A stretch of 43,293 nucleotides of DNA. Origin: an uncultured beta proteobacterium. Its GTDB lineage: Bacteria > Pseudomonadota > Gammaproteobacteria > Burkholderiales > Burkholderiaceae_C. The notes under the pieces are model-generated. The model was not told where the DNA came from. It was given only the letters and a program-made list of their open reading frames with translations, and ran no database searches. Location: positions 1 through 43,293 of the forward strand of contig CAIKVZ010000001.1 in NCBI GenBank assembly GCA_903830985.1, written 5' to 3'. Below, one piece after another: positions 1 through 9,337 of the stretch; the stretch's first letter is position 1, and each line of letters begins with the position of its first letter. The position numbers and the translations under genes are program-made.

Positions 1-2
1 CA

Positions 3-260
3 GGCATATGTCTTGCGTTCTTGTTCATCGGCGGCACCATGATGAGTGATGGCAATAGCAAATTGGTGGGTTGGTCTGGTGCACTTCAGATGTTGTTGAT
101 CGCGTTTGCACCGGTGGTCAACAGCATTGCTGCAATTGGCGCGCCGCTGTGGCTGCTGGTTTACTACCGCAAAGGATTTCGCAAATGGTGGTATTGGGTT
201 TATTTGCTCTTTGCGGCCTGCGTTTGGTGGTCATTTTCTATTGCTGCAAATTGGAAATAA
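3..260 (+). CDS. C-terminal part of a small membrane protein (5' end outside window)
   Basis: The reading frame is open to the left edge and stops at 260, so only the C-terminal 85 or so residues are visible. They are strongly hydrophobic with about three membrane segments: one at the truncated start, one around LLIAFAPVVNSIAAIGAPLWLLV, and a Trp/Tyr-rich one at the end (WWYWVYLLFAACVWW). A basic loop, YRKGFRKW, lies between the last two. No family is recognised. An internal TTG at 21 and ATG at 39 could be starts, but the frame stays open upstream of both. It converges on the lipid methyltransferase gene on the other strand, with about 100 bases between them and no clear hairpin terminator. 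Confidence 0.45.
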   Translation, partial: GICLAFLFIGGTMMSDGNSKLVGWSGALQMLLIAFAPVVNSIAAIGAPLWLLVYYRKGFRKWWYWVYLLFAACVWWSFSIAANWK

Positions 261-360
261 CTGCGCTGGTCAGTTGATTGGGTCGTTTCTCGTTCACTTT
301 CAATTCACTTTTCCGGTGCAAAAACTGACCTTCAGCAAGGCTCACTTCCGAGGGCCCGGT

Positions 361-1593
361 TCACGAGTACATGTAGGCGCGCGACCAGGGCGTCGGATCG
401 AGCGCCTCGTCGGTTCCAGACTTGCACGCCAGCACCTGGTACAGCGAAACCCAGTTCTGCGAAAAGGCGTGCGCGCAACCGGCCAGATAGATGCGCCAGA
501 TGCGATAGGTGGTCTCATCCACCAGACTGCGCAGCGTGTCGCTGTTGGCTTCATAGTTTTGCGCCCACAGGCCCAAGGTCCGGGCGTAATGGCGGCGCAG
601 GCATTCCACATCCAGCGCCTCCAGGCCAGCCGTCTGCATGTCCTTGAGTGCCAGGCTGATGTGGGGCAGTTCGCCGTGGGGAAAGACGTATTTGTCGATG
701 AAACGGGCGGCGCCCAGGGGCGCGTTGCCGCTGCCCGGATCGGTGGAGGTGATGCCGTGGTTCAACACCAGACCGCCGTCCTTGAGCAGGGAATTTACCT
801 TCGCGAAATAGGAGGGCAGATGGTTCAGACCCACATGCTCGAACATGCCGATGGAGGTGATTTTGTCAAAGGGGACTCCATCGAGGTCGCGGTAGTCCTG
901 CAAACGAATCTCCACCTGAGCCGCCAGCCCGGCCTGTGCGACACGCTCGCACGCCAGCTCATATTGGTTTTTTGACAGCGTGACGCCCACCGCCGTGGCA
1001 CCGAACTTTTGCGCCGCACGCATCACCAGCGCGCCCCAACCGCAGCCGATGTCCAGCAAACGCTCGCCTGGCTTGAGCATGATCTTGCGCAACACGTGGT
1101 CCAGCTTGGCGCATTGCGCTTGTGCCAGTGACTCCCGTCGGTTCGGGAAATAGGCGCAGGAATAGACCATGGCCGGATCCAGCCAGAGTTGATAGAAGGC
1201 GTTGGAAACATCGTAATGGTGCTCGATTGCCCGTGCGTCCTTGGCCCGGTTGTGCGGCACCGGACTGAACAGCCGGCCAAACTTGCCGCTCATGGGCAAG
1301 GCCGTTCGCGCCAACTGCGCGGCAGCGTCGACGATGTCTTGCGCTTGGCCCAGCACGTCAAAGTGGCCGTTGACGTAGCCTTCGGCCAGATTGTCCAAAC
1401 CGGGGGGCAAAAAATAGCGCAACGCGCCCGGCCCGGGCAGCCGCACTGTGACTTGCGGGTTGGGACCCAGGTCGTGCTCCAGGCCGTTCCACAAGGCCAG
1501 GCGCAAGGGCACGTCGGAGTTGAAGCGCAAACCCTCCAACAATCGACCCAGCAGGGCCCGATCGCGCACTCCGCTGGAGACTGCGGCGTCCAT
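361..1593 (-). CDS. cfa: Cyclopropane-fatty-acyl-phospholipid synthase
   Basis: This 410-residue protein belongs to the CFA/CMAS family of S-adenosylmethionine-dependent enzymes, which add a methylene group across the double bond of unsaturated acyl chains in membrane phospholipids, usually under stress or in stationary phase. The SAM-binding motif LLDIGCGWGALV is near residue 180. Family signatures YSCAYF (the active-site Cys region) and GMFEHVG are present, as is the C-terminal NYEAN stretch. The length is slightly above the roughly 380 residues of E. coli Cfa. ATG at 1593 is chosen because TAG lies two codons upstream in frame. The ribosome-binding site is weak, but the start overlaps the stop of a 22-codon ORF (TGATG), suggesting translational coupling. 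Confidence 0.92.
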   Translation of the reverse strand: MDAAVSSGVRDRALLGRLLEGLRFNSDVPLRLALWNGLEHDLGPNPQVTVRLPGPGALRYFLPPGLDNLAEGYVNGHFDVLGQAQDIVDAAAQLARTALPMSGKFGRLFSPVPHNRAKDARAIEHHYDVSNAFYQLWLDPAMVYSCAYFPNRRESLAQAQCAKLDHVLRKIMLKPGERLLDIGCGWGALVMRAAQKFGATAVGVTLSKNQYELACERVAQAGLAAQVEIRLQDYRDLDGVPFDKITSIGMFEHVGLNHLPSYFAKVNSLLKDGGLVLNHGITSTDPGSGNAPLGAARFIDKYVFPHGELPHISLALKDMQTAGLEALDVECLRRHYARTLGLWAQNYEANSDTLRSLVDETTYRIWRIYLAGCAHAFSQNWVSLYQVLACKSGTDEALDPTPWSRAYMYS

Positions 1594-1661
1594 CAGCTAC
1601 GCCCCACCGACAGCCTGGCGCGCGCCGCTTCGGTCTGCTTCATCACTGTCTTTCGCATCAT
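1593..1661 (-). CDS. Small upstream ORF (22 aa) coupled to cfa
   Basis: A 22-codon ORF (begins MMRKTVMKQTEAA, ends LSVGRS) runs into the cfa start with the overlap TGATG. It has a good ribosome-binding site (AAGGGA about 5 nt upstream), whereas cfa itself has only a weak one. This is the usual layout of a leader peptide or translational coupler. No family is recognised, and chance cannot be excluded in such a short ORF. Confidence 0.35.
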   Translation of the reverse strand: MMRKTVMKQTEAARARLSVGRS

Positions 1662-1702
1662 GACGTCCCTTGTAAACGAGTCTGGGCCTTAATGATATGA
1701 AG

Positions 1703-1733
1703 AAGATAACATTAGACGATTGCAGTTTGTCAA
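1703..1733 (-). promoter_or_regulatory. Candidate cfa promoter
   Basis: On the minus strand a perfect TTGACA lies at 1728-1733. Possible -10 elements are GTTATC (17-nt spacer, poor match) or TATCTT at 1703-1708 (19-nt spacer, 4 of 6 match). The surroundings are AT-rich relative to the window and lie 40-70 nt upstream of the small ORF that precedes cfa. The choice of -10 is uncertain. Confidence 0.4.
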
Positions 1734-1945
1734 TGCCAAGCATGCGCCGCGCACCGGGAGCAGACAGCGTTCGCGCCGCCTTGACCTGGTCAACCGGGCT
1801 TGCTTGAACACCTGCAGTGGCGATCGAAACGGCCGCCATCGAGACGCCGCCGCGCATTAAAAGGGGGCTAACTGAACCCGCCCCGCCCCGCCCCTTAAAA
1901 TGGAGGCTAATCCGAATTCAAAAGCATCAAGACATACAACCACCC

Positions 1946-2137
1946 ATGCAACCAAACTACCTTGCCACACGAACGATCAGCAAACCAACCGACAGCAAGG
2001 ACATGTGGGAAACCGTCAGCGAAAAAGTGCACTCGGCCGATTGCACTGGCATGGTGACGATCGAGGAAAACGCGTTCGAGCGTGTTCAGCGCTGGAAATG
2101 CAGCAAGTGTTCGGTCCGCGGGGCCAAGGCCATTTAG
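1946..2137 (+). CDS. Small hypothetical protein with a CxxC knuckle
   Basis: This 63-residue protein starts MQPNYLATRTIS and ends with WKCSKCSVRGAKAI. One Cys near residue 33 (HSADCTG) and a C-terminal CSKC pair give three cysteines, which could bind a metal, although a full four-ligand zinc ribbon is not visible. The frame also runs upstream to 1817, but the Pro-rich N-terminal extension looks like intergenic sequence, so ATG 1946 is preferred. There is no clear ribosome-binding site. The gene converges on the endonuclease gene with only about 25 bases between stops. No function is assigned. Confidence 0.45.
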   Translation: MQPNYLATRTISKPTDSKDMWETVSEKVHSADCTGMVTIEENAFERVQRWKCSKCSVRGAKAI

Positions 2138-2162
2138 TACCTTAACCCAGAATCGTCAACAG

Positions 2163-2939
2163 TCACAAAGGCCCAACGGCCTGGTGCACAGCAGTGGGCT
2201 CGGGGAGCGCGTCGGCGGCCGCACGCAGCGCACTCCCCGGCAAAAATTCTATGCCGGTGCGTCGCACCAGTTCGCTGTAGCTGATCGGTTTTCCTGCGCG
2301 CGCGCTGTCCGTGTTGTCCAGCCAGTGTGCCCAGGCACGACCGGTCGCGGGGTCGTAGACCAGCTTGAAAAGATGCTGCGGCACCCAGACCCTGTTGGCG
2401 CCGATGGTGGGTGCGGGGAGCTCGTACACCGGTCCCGTGATGACGAACACATCGCCGGCGGCCCGCATCACATACTTGCGCGTAGCCTTCTCGATATTCG
2501 CCCAGGCATGCCGATTACCCTCGGCGCTTTGCGGCACCATGTTGGCCAGTGAAAAACTTTGCGCCATGGCCTCTGGCGTGCTCATGTCCCCGGCTGGCGC
2601 CATGTGACCTCGGTCCAGGCCCGAATTCTTGTAGTCATCCAACTCGGCGCGTTCGGCACGCGGCAGGCGTGCGTCAGCGAAGAATTTGTTGGACCGGGCC
2701 AGCCTGGTTTTCAGCTGCAGCTTGTTGAGCCGCTGCGCCGCATAGATCGGCGTGCGGCTGGTGCCCGAGTACAGGATGGCAAAGCCGCTGTAGCAAAGGG
2801 CCCTTGGCGCCATGGCCTGGTTTTGCAGTAGCGGAAGTTGGTTGGCGGCGAACAACTGCCGACATTGCGAGAAGTCGGCTGTTGCAGCGTTGGCAAGCGC
2901 AGATGCCAGGAGCAGCGCTGCGGCGCAAAAGCGCCTCAA
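2163..2939 (-). CDS. Exported DNA/RNA non-specific endonuclease (NucA/Endonuclease_NS family)
   Basis: The 258-residue protein begins with a signal peptide (MRRFCAAALLLASALANAATA). It carries the beta-beta-alpha-metal nuclease signature DRGHMAPAGDM near residue 110, with the catalytic His, followed by the conserved Asn-containing segment SLANMVPQSAEGNRHAW that supplies the Mg-binding Asn. Such enzymes cut single- and double-stranded DNA and RNA without sequence preference and act in the periplasm or outside the cell, for nutrient or phosphate scavenging or to degrade extracellular DNA. No immunity-protein gene lies next to it, so a toxin role is not suggested. It is transcribed divergently from the CBS-domain gene, with about 290 bases between the two starts. 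Confidence 0.9.
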   Translation of the reverse strand: MRRFCAAALLLASALANAATADFSQCRQLFAANQLPLLQNQAMAPRALCYSGFAILYSGTSRTPIYAAQRLNKLQLKTRLARSNKFFADARLPRAERAELDDYKNSGLDRGHMAPAGDMSTPEAMAQSFSLANMVPQSAEGNRHAWANIEKATRKYVMRAAGDVFVITGPVYELPAPTIGANRVWVPQHLFKLVYDPATGRAWAHWLDNTDSARAGKPISYSELVRRTGIEFLPGSALRAAADALPEPTAVHQAVGPL

Positions 2940-3231
2940 AAGTCAGCCATCAGGTAATTCCGGTCAAAGTCGTCTGGACTGCCGCCCCCAGGCAGCGCTT
3001 GTCTCAGGCGCCAAGTCTACTCCCCGCAAAACCAGCACTGGTCGCGCTGCCGAGATGTCGAACAGCGAACATTCAGTCACAATTTTTCGCGGCATCAGCC
3101 TGCATTCCGAGAGTTTTCGGGAGAATATCCCAAATGTGTTTGGCATATGTCAGACTCGCGCACCCGAACACCGACCCACCGCTTTCGGCGATTCAGTTTT
3201 CTTGAGCCATCACTTACACCGGAGACAGCCC

Positions 3232-3789
3232 ATGCATTCGACCGCTCTCACGACTTTTCGTTTCCCCGAAAACACCTGCATCCCGCAAGCCCAACCCAAG
3301 GTCTCGGGCACAGTGACGCTGGACTCACCGGGATTGGAGGTGATGACCGATCTGGCGCAAGTCAGGGCGGCAACGATCAGCCCCGAAACGACGCTGGACC
3401 GGGCCGAGCAGGTGATGATTGAGCAGTCGGTGCGTTCCTTGTTTGTCGTGAGCAGTTTTCCCTGCGTGGACGGCCTGATCACTGCCACCGATCTGATGGG
3501 TGAAAAGCCGGTGCGTCTGATGAACCAGCGCCTCGTGCCCCGCCAGGACCTGTGTGTGAGCGACGTCATGACGCCGCTGTCGCTGCTCGACGCCCTGGAC
3601 TACAACGAGTTGAAAACAGCCGAGGTGAGCCATGTCATTGCCACATTGAAGAAGGTTGGACGCAGCCACCTTCTCGTCGTGCAGGCGGCCACTGGTCAGG
3701 GTGCGGCGCGCATTCGCGGCGTCATTTCGGTGACCCAGGTGGAGCGCCAACTGGGGCGCGCGCTGATCGAAATCTCACCCGCCACCTGA
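3232..3789 (+). CDS. CBS-domain protein
   Basis: The 185-residue protein has two CBS modules. The first, around residues 35-90, contains ATISPETTLDRAEQVM and ends at VDGLITATDLMG. The second, around 105-180, contains VSDVMTPLSLLDAL and HLLVV and ends at IRGVISVTQVERQLG. A CBS pair forms a Bateman module that usually binds adenine nucleotides. There is no attached enzyme or channel domain, so this is a stand-alone sensor-like protein of unknown partner. ATG 3232 is preferred because GGAGA lies 6 nt upstream, although the frame is open further upstream. A strong hairpin terminator follows the stop codon. Confidence 0.8.
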   Translation: MHSTALTTFRFPENTCIPQAQPKVSGTVTLDSPGLEVMTDLAQVRAATISPETTLDRAEQVMIEQSVRSLFVVSSFPCVDGLITATDLMGEKPVRLMNQRLVPRQDLCVSDVMTPLSLLDALDYNELKTAEVSHVIATLKKVGRSHLLVVQAATGQGAARIRGVISVTQVERQLGRALIEISPAT

Positions 3790-3823
3790 CGGAACAGGGC
3801 TTGCTTCGCCGGCGAAGCCCACA

Positions 3824-3859
3824 AAAAAGGCCTCGCGAACCCAGTCGCGAGGCCTTTTT
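3824..3859. terminator. Bidirectional rho-independent terminator
   Basis: A perfect inverted repeat has arms 3824-3838 and 3845-3859 (AAAAAGGCCTCGCGA and its complement) with a 6-nt loop. It gives a GC-rich stem flanked by A and T runs on either side. It lies between the convergent CBS and HiPIP genes and can stop transcription from both. Just before it, 3803-3818 is a perfect 16-bp palindrome (GCTTCGCCGGCGAAGC) that may add structure. Confidence 0.9.
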
Positions 3860-3879
3860 GACTGACGCTTGAAAGGGGC

Positions 3880-4167
3880 TTAGGCTTTCTTCACCCAGGC
3901 AGTGCAGTAGCCTGTGGGCGAAATTTCAGTGTCGCCCGCCAGCAGCTTGCAGCCGCCGTTGGCCTTGGCATTGGCGCCGGGAACGAACTGCATGCAGGTG
4001 GCGCAGTTCTTCTCGCCTTCGGGCTTGGCCTGGTACTTGAGCGCAGTGCGCATCGCGGCATTGGTCGCGGCAAAAGCACGGTCGGTAAAGGCCACGACCG
4101 GAATCATGGCCAGAGCGGCAGCGCCGATTTTCAGAAACTGGCGACGGGGTGTTGTAGATGCATTCAT
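3880..4167 (-). CDS. High-potential iron-sulfur protein (HiPIP)
   Basis: The 95-residue precursor has a Tat signal (TPRRQFLKIGAAALAM) ending around AFA-AT, then a mature domain of about 60 residues. The four cluster ligands are visible as CATC, GGCKLL and GYCTAW, the HiPIP pattern for one [4Fe-4S] cluster. Tat export of a folded Fe-S protein to the periplasm is normal for the family. HiPIPs carry electrons to photosynthetic reaction centres, terminal oxidases or, as PioC and Iro, in iron oxidation. The nearby Mtr/Pio-type conduit makes such a role possible but unproven. ATG 4167 is preferred over the adjacent TTG because AGAGGATC lies 5 nt upstream. Confidence 0.93.
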   Translation of the reverse strand: MNASTTPRRQFLKIGAAALAMIPVVAFTDRAFAATNAAMRTALKYQAKPEGEKNCATCMQFVPGANAKANGGCKLLAGDTEISPTGYCTAWVKKA

Positions 4168-4330
4168 CAAAAGATCCTCTAGTGGTTACGGTGGCCCCAT
4201 TCCCAGGAATCGGGCTCCGCGTACTATACACACGAAGCTTTGCCCAGGCTTGCACCGAGCCGCTTGTGGGATACTTTCCCTACTTTCCCTACTTGCCCTG
4301 CGTGGCAAGCATCCGAACGAGCAAGGCACC

Positions 4331-5144
4331 ATGAATCCAGCGCGATGTGTGAAGTCCCATTTCAGGCCCTGCCTGCTCGTGTTTTTCTTGACGCTGGCTG
4401 CCAGCGTCTGCGCCGAAACCCTCACCGCTGGAGGCACCGGCAGCGCGCTGGAGAGCCTGCGCCGACTGGGCAGCGCGTTCGCCAAAAAGGAGCCCGGCTT
4501 TGTGCTGTCCGTTTTGCCCAGCCTGGGAACGGGCGGCGCCATCAAGGGTCTGGGCGCGAAAAGCCTGGATCTGGGTGCATCTTCCCGGCCCCTCAAGGAC
4601 AGCGAAAAAGCGCTGGGACTGAATGCCATCGCTTGCGCGCAGACCCCTGTGGTGCTGGCCACCAACCGGCGCAGCGAACAGGCCACCAGCACAAAGCAAC
4701 TGGAAGAGATTTATTCAGGGAAATTGGCGCGCTGGAGCGACGCCAGCCTGCTGCGCCTGGTGTTGCGCCCCTTGAGCGAAACCGACAACCAACTGCTGAT
4801 GGGACTCGCGCCAGGCCTGAAATCGGCGCTCGAAGCCGCGGCCACGCGCGAAGGGCTGACCACGGCCGTTACCGACCAGGACGCGGCTGATCTGCTCGAG
4901 CGCCTGCCCGGCAGCCTGGGCACGTCGACGCTGGCGCTGATCCTGTCGGAAGCGCGACCGCTGCAGGTGCTGAGCCTGAATGGCGTGGCGCCCTGGCTCA
5001 AGGGCGCCGTCAATCCGGCCTACCCCCTGCTAAAGCCCTTGTACCTGGTGCTGCGCGACGATGCCAAGCCGGCAACGCGGCGCTTTGTGGCGTTCATCCA
5101 GTCGCCCGAGGGGCGCAGCATTCTGGAAAAGATCGGCTACTCGC

Positions 5145-5158
<14 letters not shown>
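4331..5158 (+). CDS. PstS-like periplasmic substrate-binding protein
   Basis: The 275-residue protein has a signal peptide (cleavage near SVCA-ET) and a PBP-like fold related to phosphate-binding PstS: LTAGGTGSALESLRRLGSAF at the N terminus, GTGGAIKGLGAKSLDLGASSRPL and SGKLARWSD in the body. No ABC permease or ATPase gene is nearby. The 3' end overlaps the start of a membrane hybrid histidine kinase by 14 bases, so the two are almost certainly co-translated. This suggests the binding protein serves as the ligand-sensing partner of the kinase instead of a transporter subunit. The ligand is unknown; phosphate or another oxyanion is only an inference from the family. ATG 4331 is preceded by AAGG. 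Confidence 0.8.
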
Positions 5159-6887
<1,729 letters not shown>

Positions 6888-6896
6888 GCCGACCCG

Positions 6897-8372
6897 TCAC
6901 ACCGCCAGGGGCAGCAGCACCCTGGCCGCCAGACCCTTGCCGTTCGGACCGTCGCTCAGCGTGATCTGGGCAGCATGCAGTTCGGCCACGCGCCGGCAGA
7001 TGGCCAGACCCAGACCGGTACCCGGCTGGTCCTGGGTGGCGATGCGGTAGAAGCGATCAAACACGCGCTCGCGCAGCGTTGGTGCAATCCCCGGTCCGTC
7101 GTCGATCACTTCGAGCCACAGGCCTACCGGATCGCAGCGCAGCACCACATCGATGTGGCCGCCATTCGGGGTATAGCGAATCGCGTTATCAGCCAGATTG
7201 CACAGCAGCATGGACAGCAGGTCCGCGTTGCCCGATAGCGCCGGCAATTCACCCTTCACGTCCAGCGCGAGGGTCTGATGGCGCTGCAGCGCCAACGGCG
7301 CCAGCTCGGCGCACACGGACTGTGCCACCTCGGCCAAGCTGACGACATGGGGATCAGGCAGCGGCTGCTCAGGGTCCAGGCGCGCCAACGTGAGCATCTG
7401 CCCCACCAGCCTGATGGCGCGCTCCACGCCGCGCTGCAACTGCTCCAACGCCGCTGCGCGTTCCGTCTCGCCTTGGGCGCCGCGGGCCACGTACAACTGC
7501 GCCTGTATGGCCGCCAGCGGCGTGCGCAGCTCGTGCGCCGCGTTGGCTGTGAAGCGCCGCTCGCCCTCCAGGGTCTGCGTCATGCGTGCCAGCAATTCGT
7601 TGAGCGCCTGCACCATGGGCCGCACTTCCAGCGGCGCGTCCAGCGTGTCCAGCGGCATCAGGTTTTGCGCCTCGCGGGTCCCGATATGGCGCGTCAGCAC
7701 GCTCAGCGGGTTCAACCCGCGGTGAATGGAAAACCACAGCAGCAGCACCAGCACCGGCAGCCCCAGCGCCAGCGGGCTGGCCACATGCAGGGCGATGTTG
7801 CGCACCAGGCCCGTGCGCAGGTCGTGCGCTTCCGACACCAGGATGCGAAAGTCGTGGTGCATGTCCCAGACGCCAAAGTGGCGCCAGACCCGCCCCTGCG
7901 CGTCGGTGCTTTCGGAATAACCATCCAGCGGCGTCATGGGCAGATCGGGGGCATTGGCCGAGCGCAACAACAGGCTGCCGTTGCCGCTCCACACCTGGTA
8001 GCGCAGGTTCTTTTCGTAGGCCGCGTGCATGGTGTGGATGGAGCCGGCCACCACCGGGGCGCTGGCAGCAGCTGGTGCGAAAGCTGGCCCCTTGTTGGCC
8101 AGGCGTTGCGGCAGGTCCGGCCAGCGCTGGAAAATTTCGCCCAGCGCCGGGGCGTCGACCCGGTTCGGGATCATCACGGGATCTCGGTCATCCGGGTCGG
8201 TGACGCGCAGCAACGCCAGTGCGGTCTGCGCCAGATGCACGTCAAAAAGCTCGTAGACCTCGTCCACGCTGTCGCGCACCGTGAACCAGGCAATCACCGC
8301 CGAGTAGCCAAAGCTCACCAGGATCAGGCCGAGCAGCAGGCGCTGGCTCAGCGACAGGGCGCGCAGCGTCAT
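6897..8372 (-). CDS. Sensor histidine kinase, QseC/TctE type
   Basis: The 491-residue kinase has two membrane segments (about residues 10-30 and 190-212) around a periplasmic domain of about 160 residues, then HAMP-like linker, H-box RRFTANAAHELRTPLAAIQA (His about 280), N-box LLCNLADNAIRYTPNGG, G1 DDGPGI and G2 GTGLGL. The family controls OmpR-type regulators such as QseB, PmrA and TctD. Its start overlaps the end of the adjacent response regulator by 4 bases, so the pair forms one operon. It converges on the hybrid kinase gene. The stimulus cannot be read from sequence; the pair sits next to, and divergent from, the outer-membrane cytochrome cluster. Confidence 0.9.
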   Translation of the reverse strand: MTLRALSLSQRLLLGLILVSFGYSAVIAWFTVRDSVDEVYELFDVHLAQTALALLRVTDPDDRDPVMIPNRVDAPALGEIFQRWPDLPQRLANKGPAFAPAAASAPVVAGSIHTMHAAYEKNLRYQVWSGNGSLLLRSANAPDLPMTPLDGYSESTDAQGRVWRHFGVWDMHHDFRILVSEAHDLRTGLVRNIALHVASPLALGLPVLVLLLWFSIHRGLNPLSVLTRHIGTREAQNLMPLDTLDAPLEVRPMVQALNELLARMTQTLEGERRFTANAAHELRTPLAAIQAQLYVARGAQGETERAAALEQLQRGVERAIRLVGQMLTLARLDPEQPLPDPHVVSLAEVAQSVCAELAPLALQRHQTLALDVKGELPALSGNADLLSMLLCNLADNAIRYTPNGGHIDVVLRCDPVGLWLEVIDDGPGIAPTLRERVFDRFYRIATQDQPGTGLGLAICRRVAELHAAQITLSDGPNGKGLAARVLLPLAV

Positions 8373-9031
8373 GCGCTGCTGCGGCTGATGGTGTAGCCCA
8401 CGCCGCGCACGGTCTTGAGAATGGTCGCACCCAGCTTCACGCGCAGGTTGTGGATGTGCACCTCGACGGCGTTGCTGTCCACCTGCCGGTTGACGCCATA
8501 CAGCGACTGCTCCAACTGGCCCCGGGTCAGCACCCGCCCGGCGCCCTCCATGAGCGTGCGCAACACGTCAAACTCGCGCTTGGAGACGCTCACGGCCTCT
8601 CCCGCCTTGCACACCGTGTGCGCGTCCAGGTCCAGCGTCAGATCGCCTACGGTGAGAGATCCCACTGCGCGCCCCGAGCGGCGAATCAGCGCACGCAGGC
8701 GGGCGATCAACTCCTCCATGTCGGCGGTCTTGAGCAGGTAATCGTCGGCGCCGCTTTCCAGGCTGAGCACCTTGTCGCGGGTCGTGTCGCGCGCCGTCAG
8801 CATCAGCACCGGCAAGCTATTGCCAGCGGCGCGCAACTGGCGCAACACGTCCAGCCCGCTGAGGCCCGGCAGGCCGATGTCGAGCACCATGGCGGCGAAA
8901 TCTTGCGCCGGCAACAAATCGAGCGCGGCCTTGCCATCGCGCACCCAGGTCACGGCAAAGCCGGCCTTGCCCAGGGCCGCGCGCAGCCCCCCGCCCAGCA
9001 GGGAGTCGTCTTCAACGATCAGCAGTCGCAT
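8369..9031 (-). CDS. OmpR-family response regulator, QseB/PmrA type
   Basis: The 220-residue regulator has an N-terminal receiver (acidic pocket EDD at 7-9, phospho-acceptor D51 in MVLDIGLPG, Lys in YLLKTAD) and a C-terminal winged-helix DNA-binding domain (about 125-218, ending VRGVGYTISRSSA). It is cotranscribed with the QseC-like kinase. Divergent transcription from the decaheme cytochrome gene across a 306-bp spacer that contains repeated CTTAAG boxes makes it the natural candidate regulator of that cluster and of itself. The regulatory link is inferred from position. Confidence 0.9.
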   Translation of the reverse strand: MRLLIVEDDSLLGGGLRAALGKAGFAVTWVRDGKAALDLLPAQDFAAMVLDIGLPGLSGLDVLRQLRAAGNSLPVLMLTARDTTRDKVLSLESGADDYLLKTADMEELIARLRALIRRSGRAVGSLTVGDLTLDLDAHTVCKAGEAVSVSKREFDVLRTLMEGAGRVLTRGQLEQSLYGVNRQVDSNAVEVHIHNLRVKLGATILKTVRGVGYTISRSSA

Positions 9032-9337
9032 GGTGTGTATTCGTGTTTCGTGTCACAGCCGCGGGTTTCCTCGGGGGGGTGCATTTCTTAAGATTTCGCC
9101 TGTGTCGAGAGTGCTCCCGCAGGACCGAAAAAAGCCCCGAGACGGCGCGCCTCAGGGCCCCCGGCACAGCCCCGATTCTGCGCCTGCGCCCGCCCGTCCG
9201 ATACGGCAGTAACCCGCAGCCCAATACCCACCCCGCCACCGCGAACCTTAAGTTGCAACGCGATTTCTTAAGCCAGGTCTCAGCCCCCGCGGATACGCTT
9301 TGTTTCAGTTCGATACCCAGCCACGAGGAAACAACGC
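9032..9337. promoter_or_regulatory. Divergent regulatory region with repeated CTTAAG boxes
   Basis: This 306-bp gap separates the QseB-like regulator from the mtrA-like gene and contains no convincing gene. The 10-mer ATTTCTTAAG occurs at 9083-9092 and again at 9263-9272, and a third CTTAAG is at 9247-9252, exactly 20 bp (two helical turns) before the last one. CTTAAG resembles the half-site (C/T)TTAA(G/T) bound by PmrA-type regulators, although the known spacing there is 11 bp. One box lies close to the regulator start and two lie 65-90 bp before the cytochrome start. GAGGAAAC at about 9326-9333 is the ribosome-binding site for mtrA. Exact promoters are not clear. Confidence 0.45.

Noticed and set aside
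106-975. Long plus-strand open frame over the cfa gene
   Set aside because: It lies antisense to a clear cyclopropane synthase, has no domain, and reflects GC-rich frame bias. The same applies to long antisense frames over the kinase, GGDEF, rec and sbc genes.
3221-3231. FNR-type site near the CBS gene (TTGAG..ATCAC at about 3202-3213)
   Set aside because: The spacing and half-sites do not match TTGAT-N4-ATCAA well enough.
4262-4300. Tandem TACTTTCCC repeats before the PstS-like gene
   Set aside because: There are only two imperfect copies in a short gap; this is consistent with chance and no binding site is recognised.
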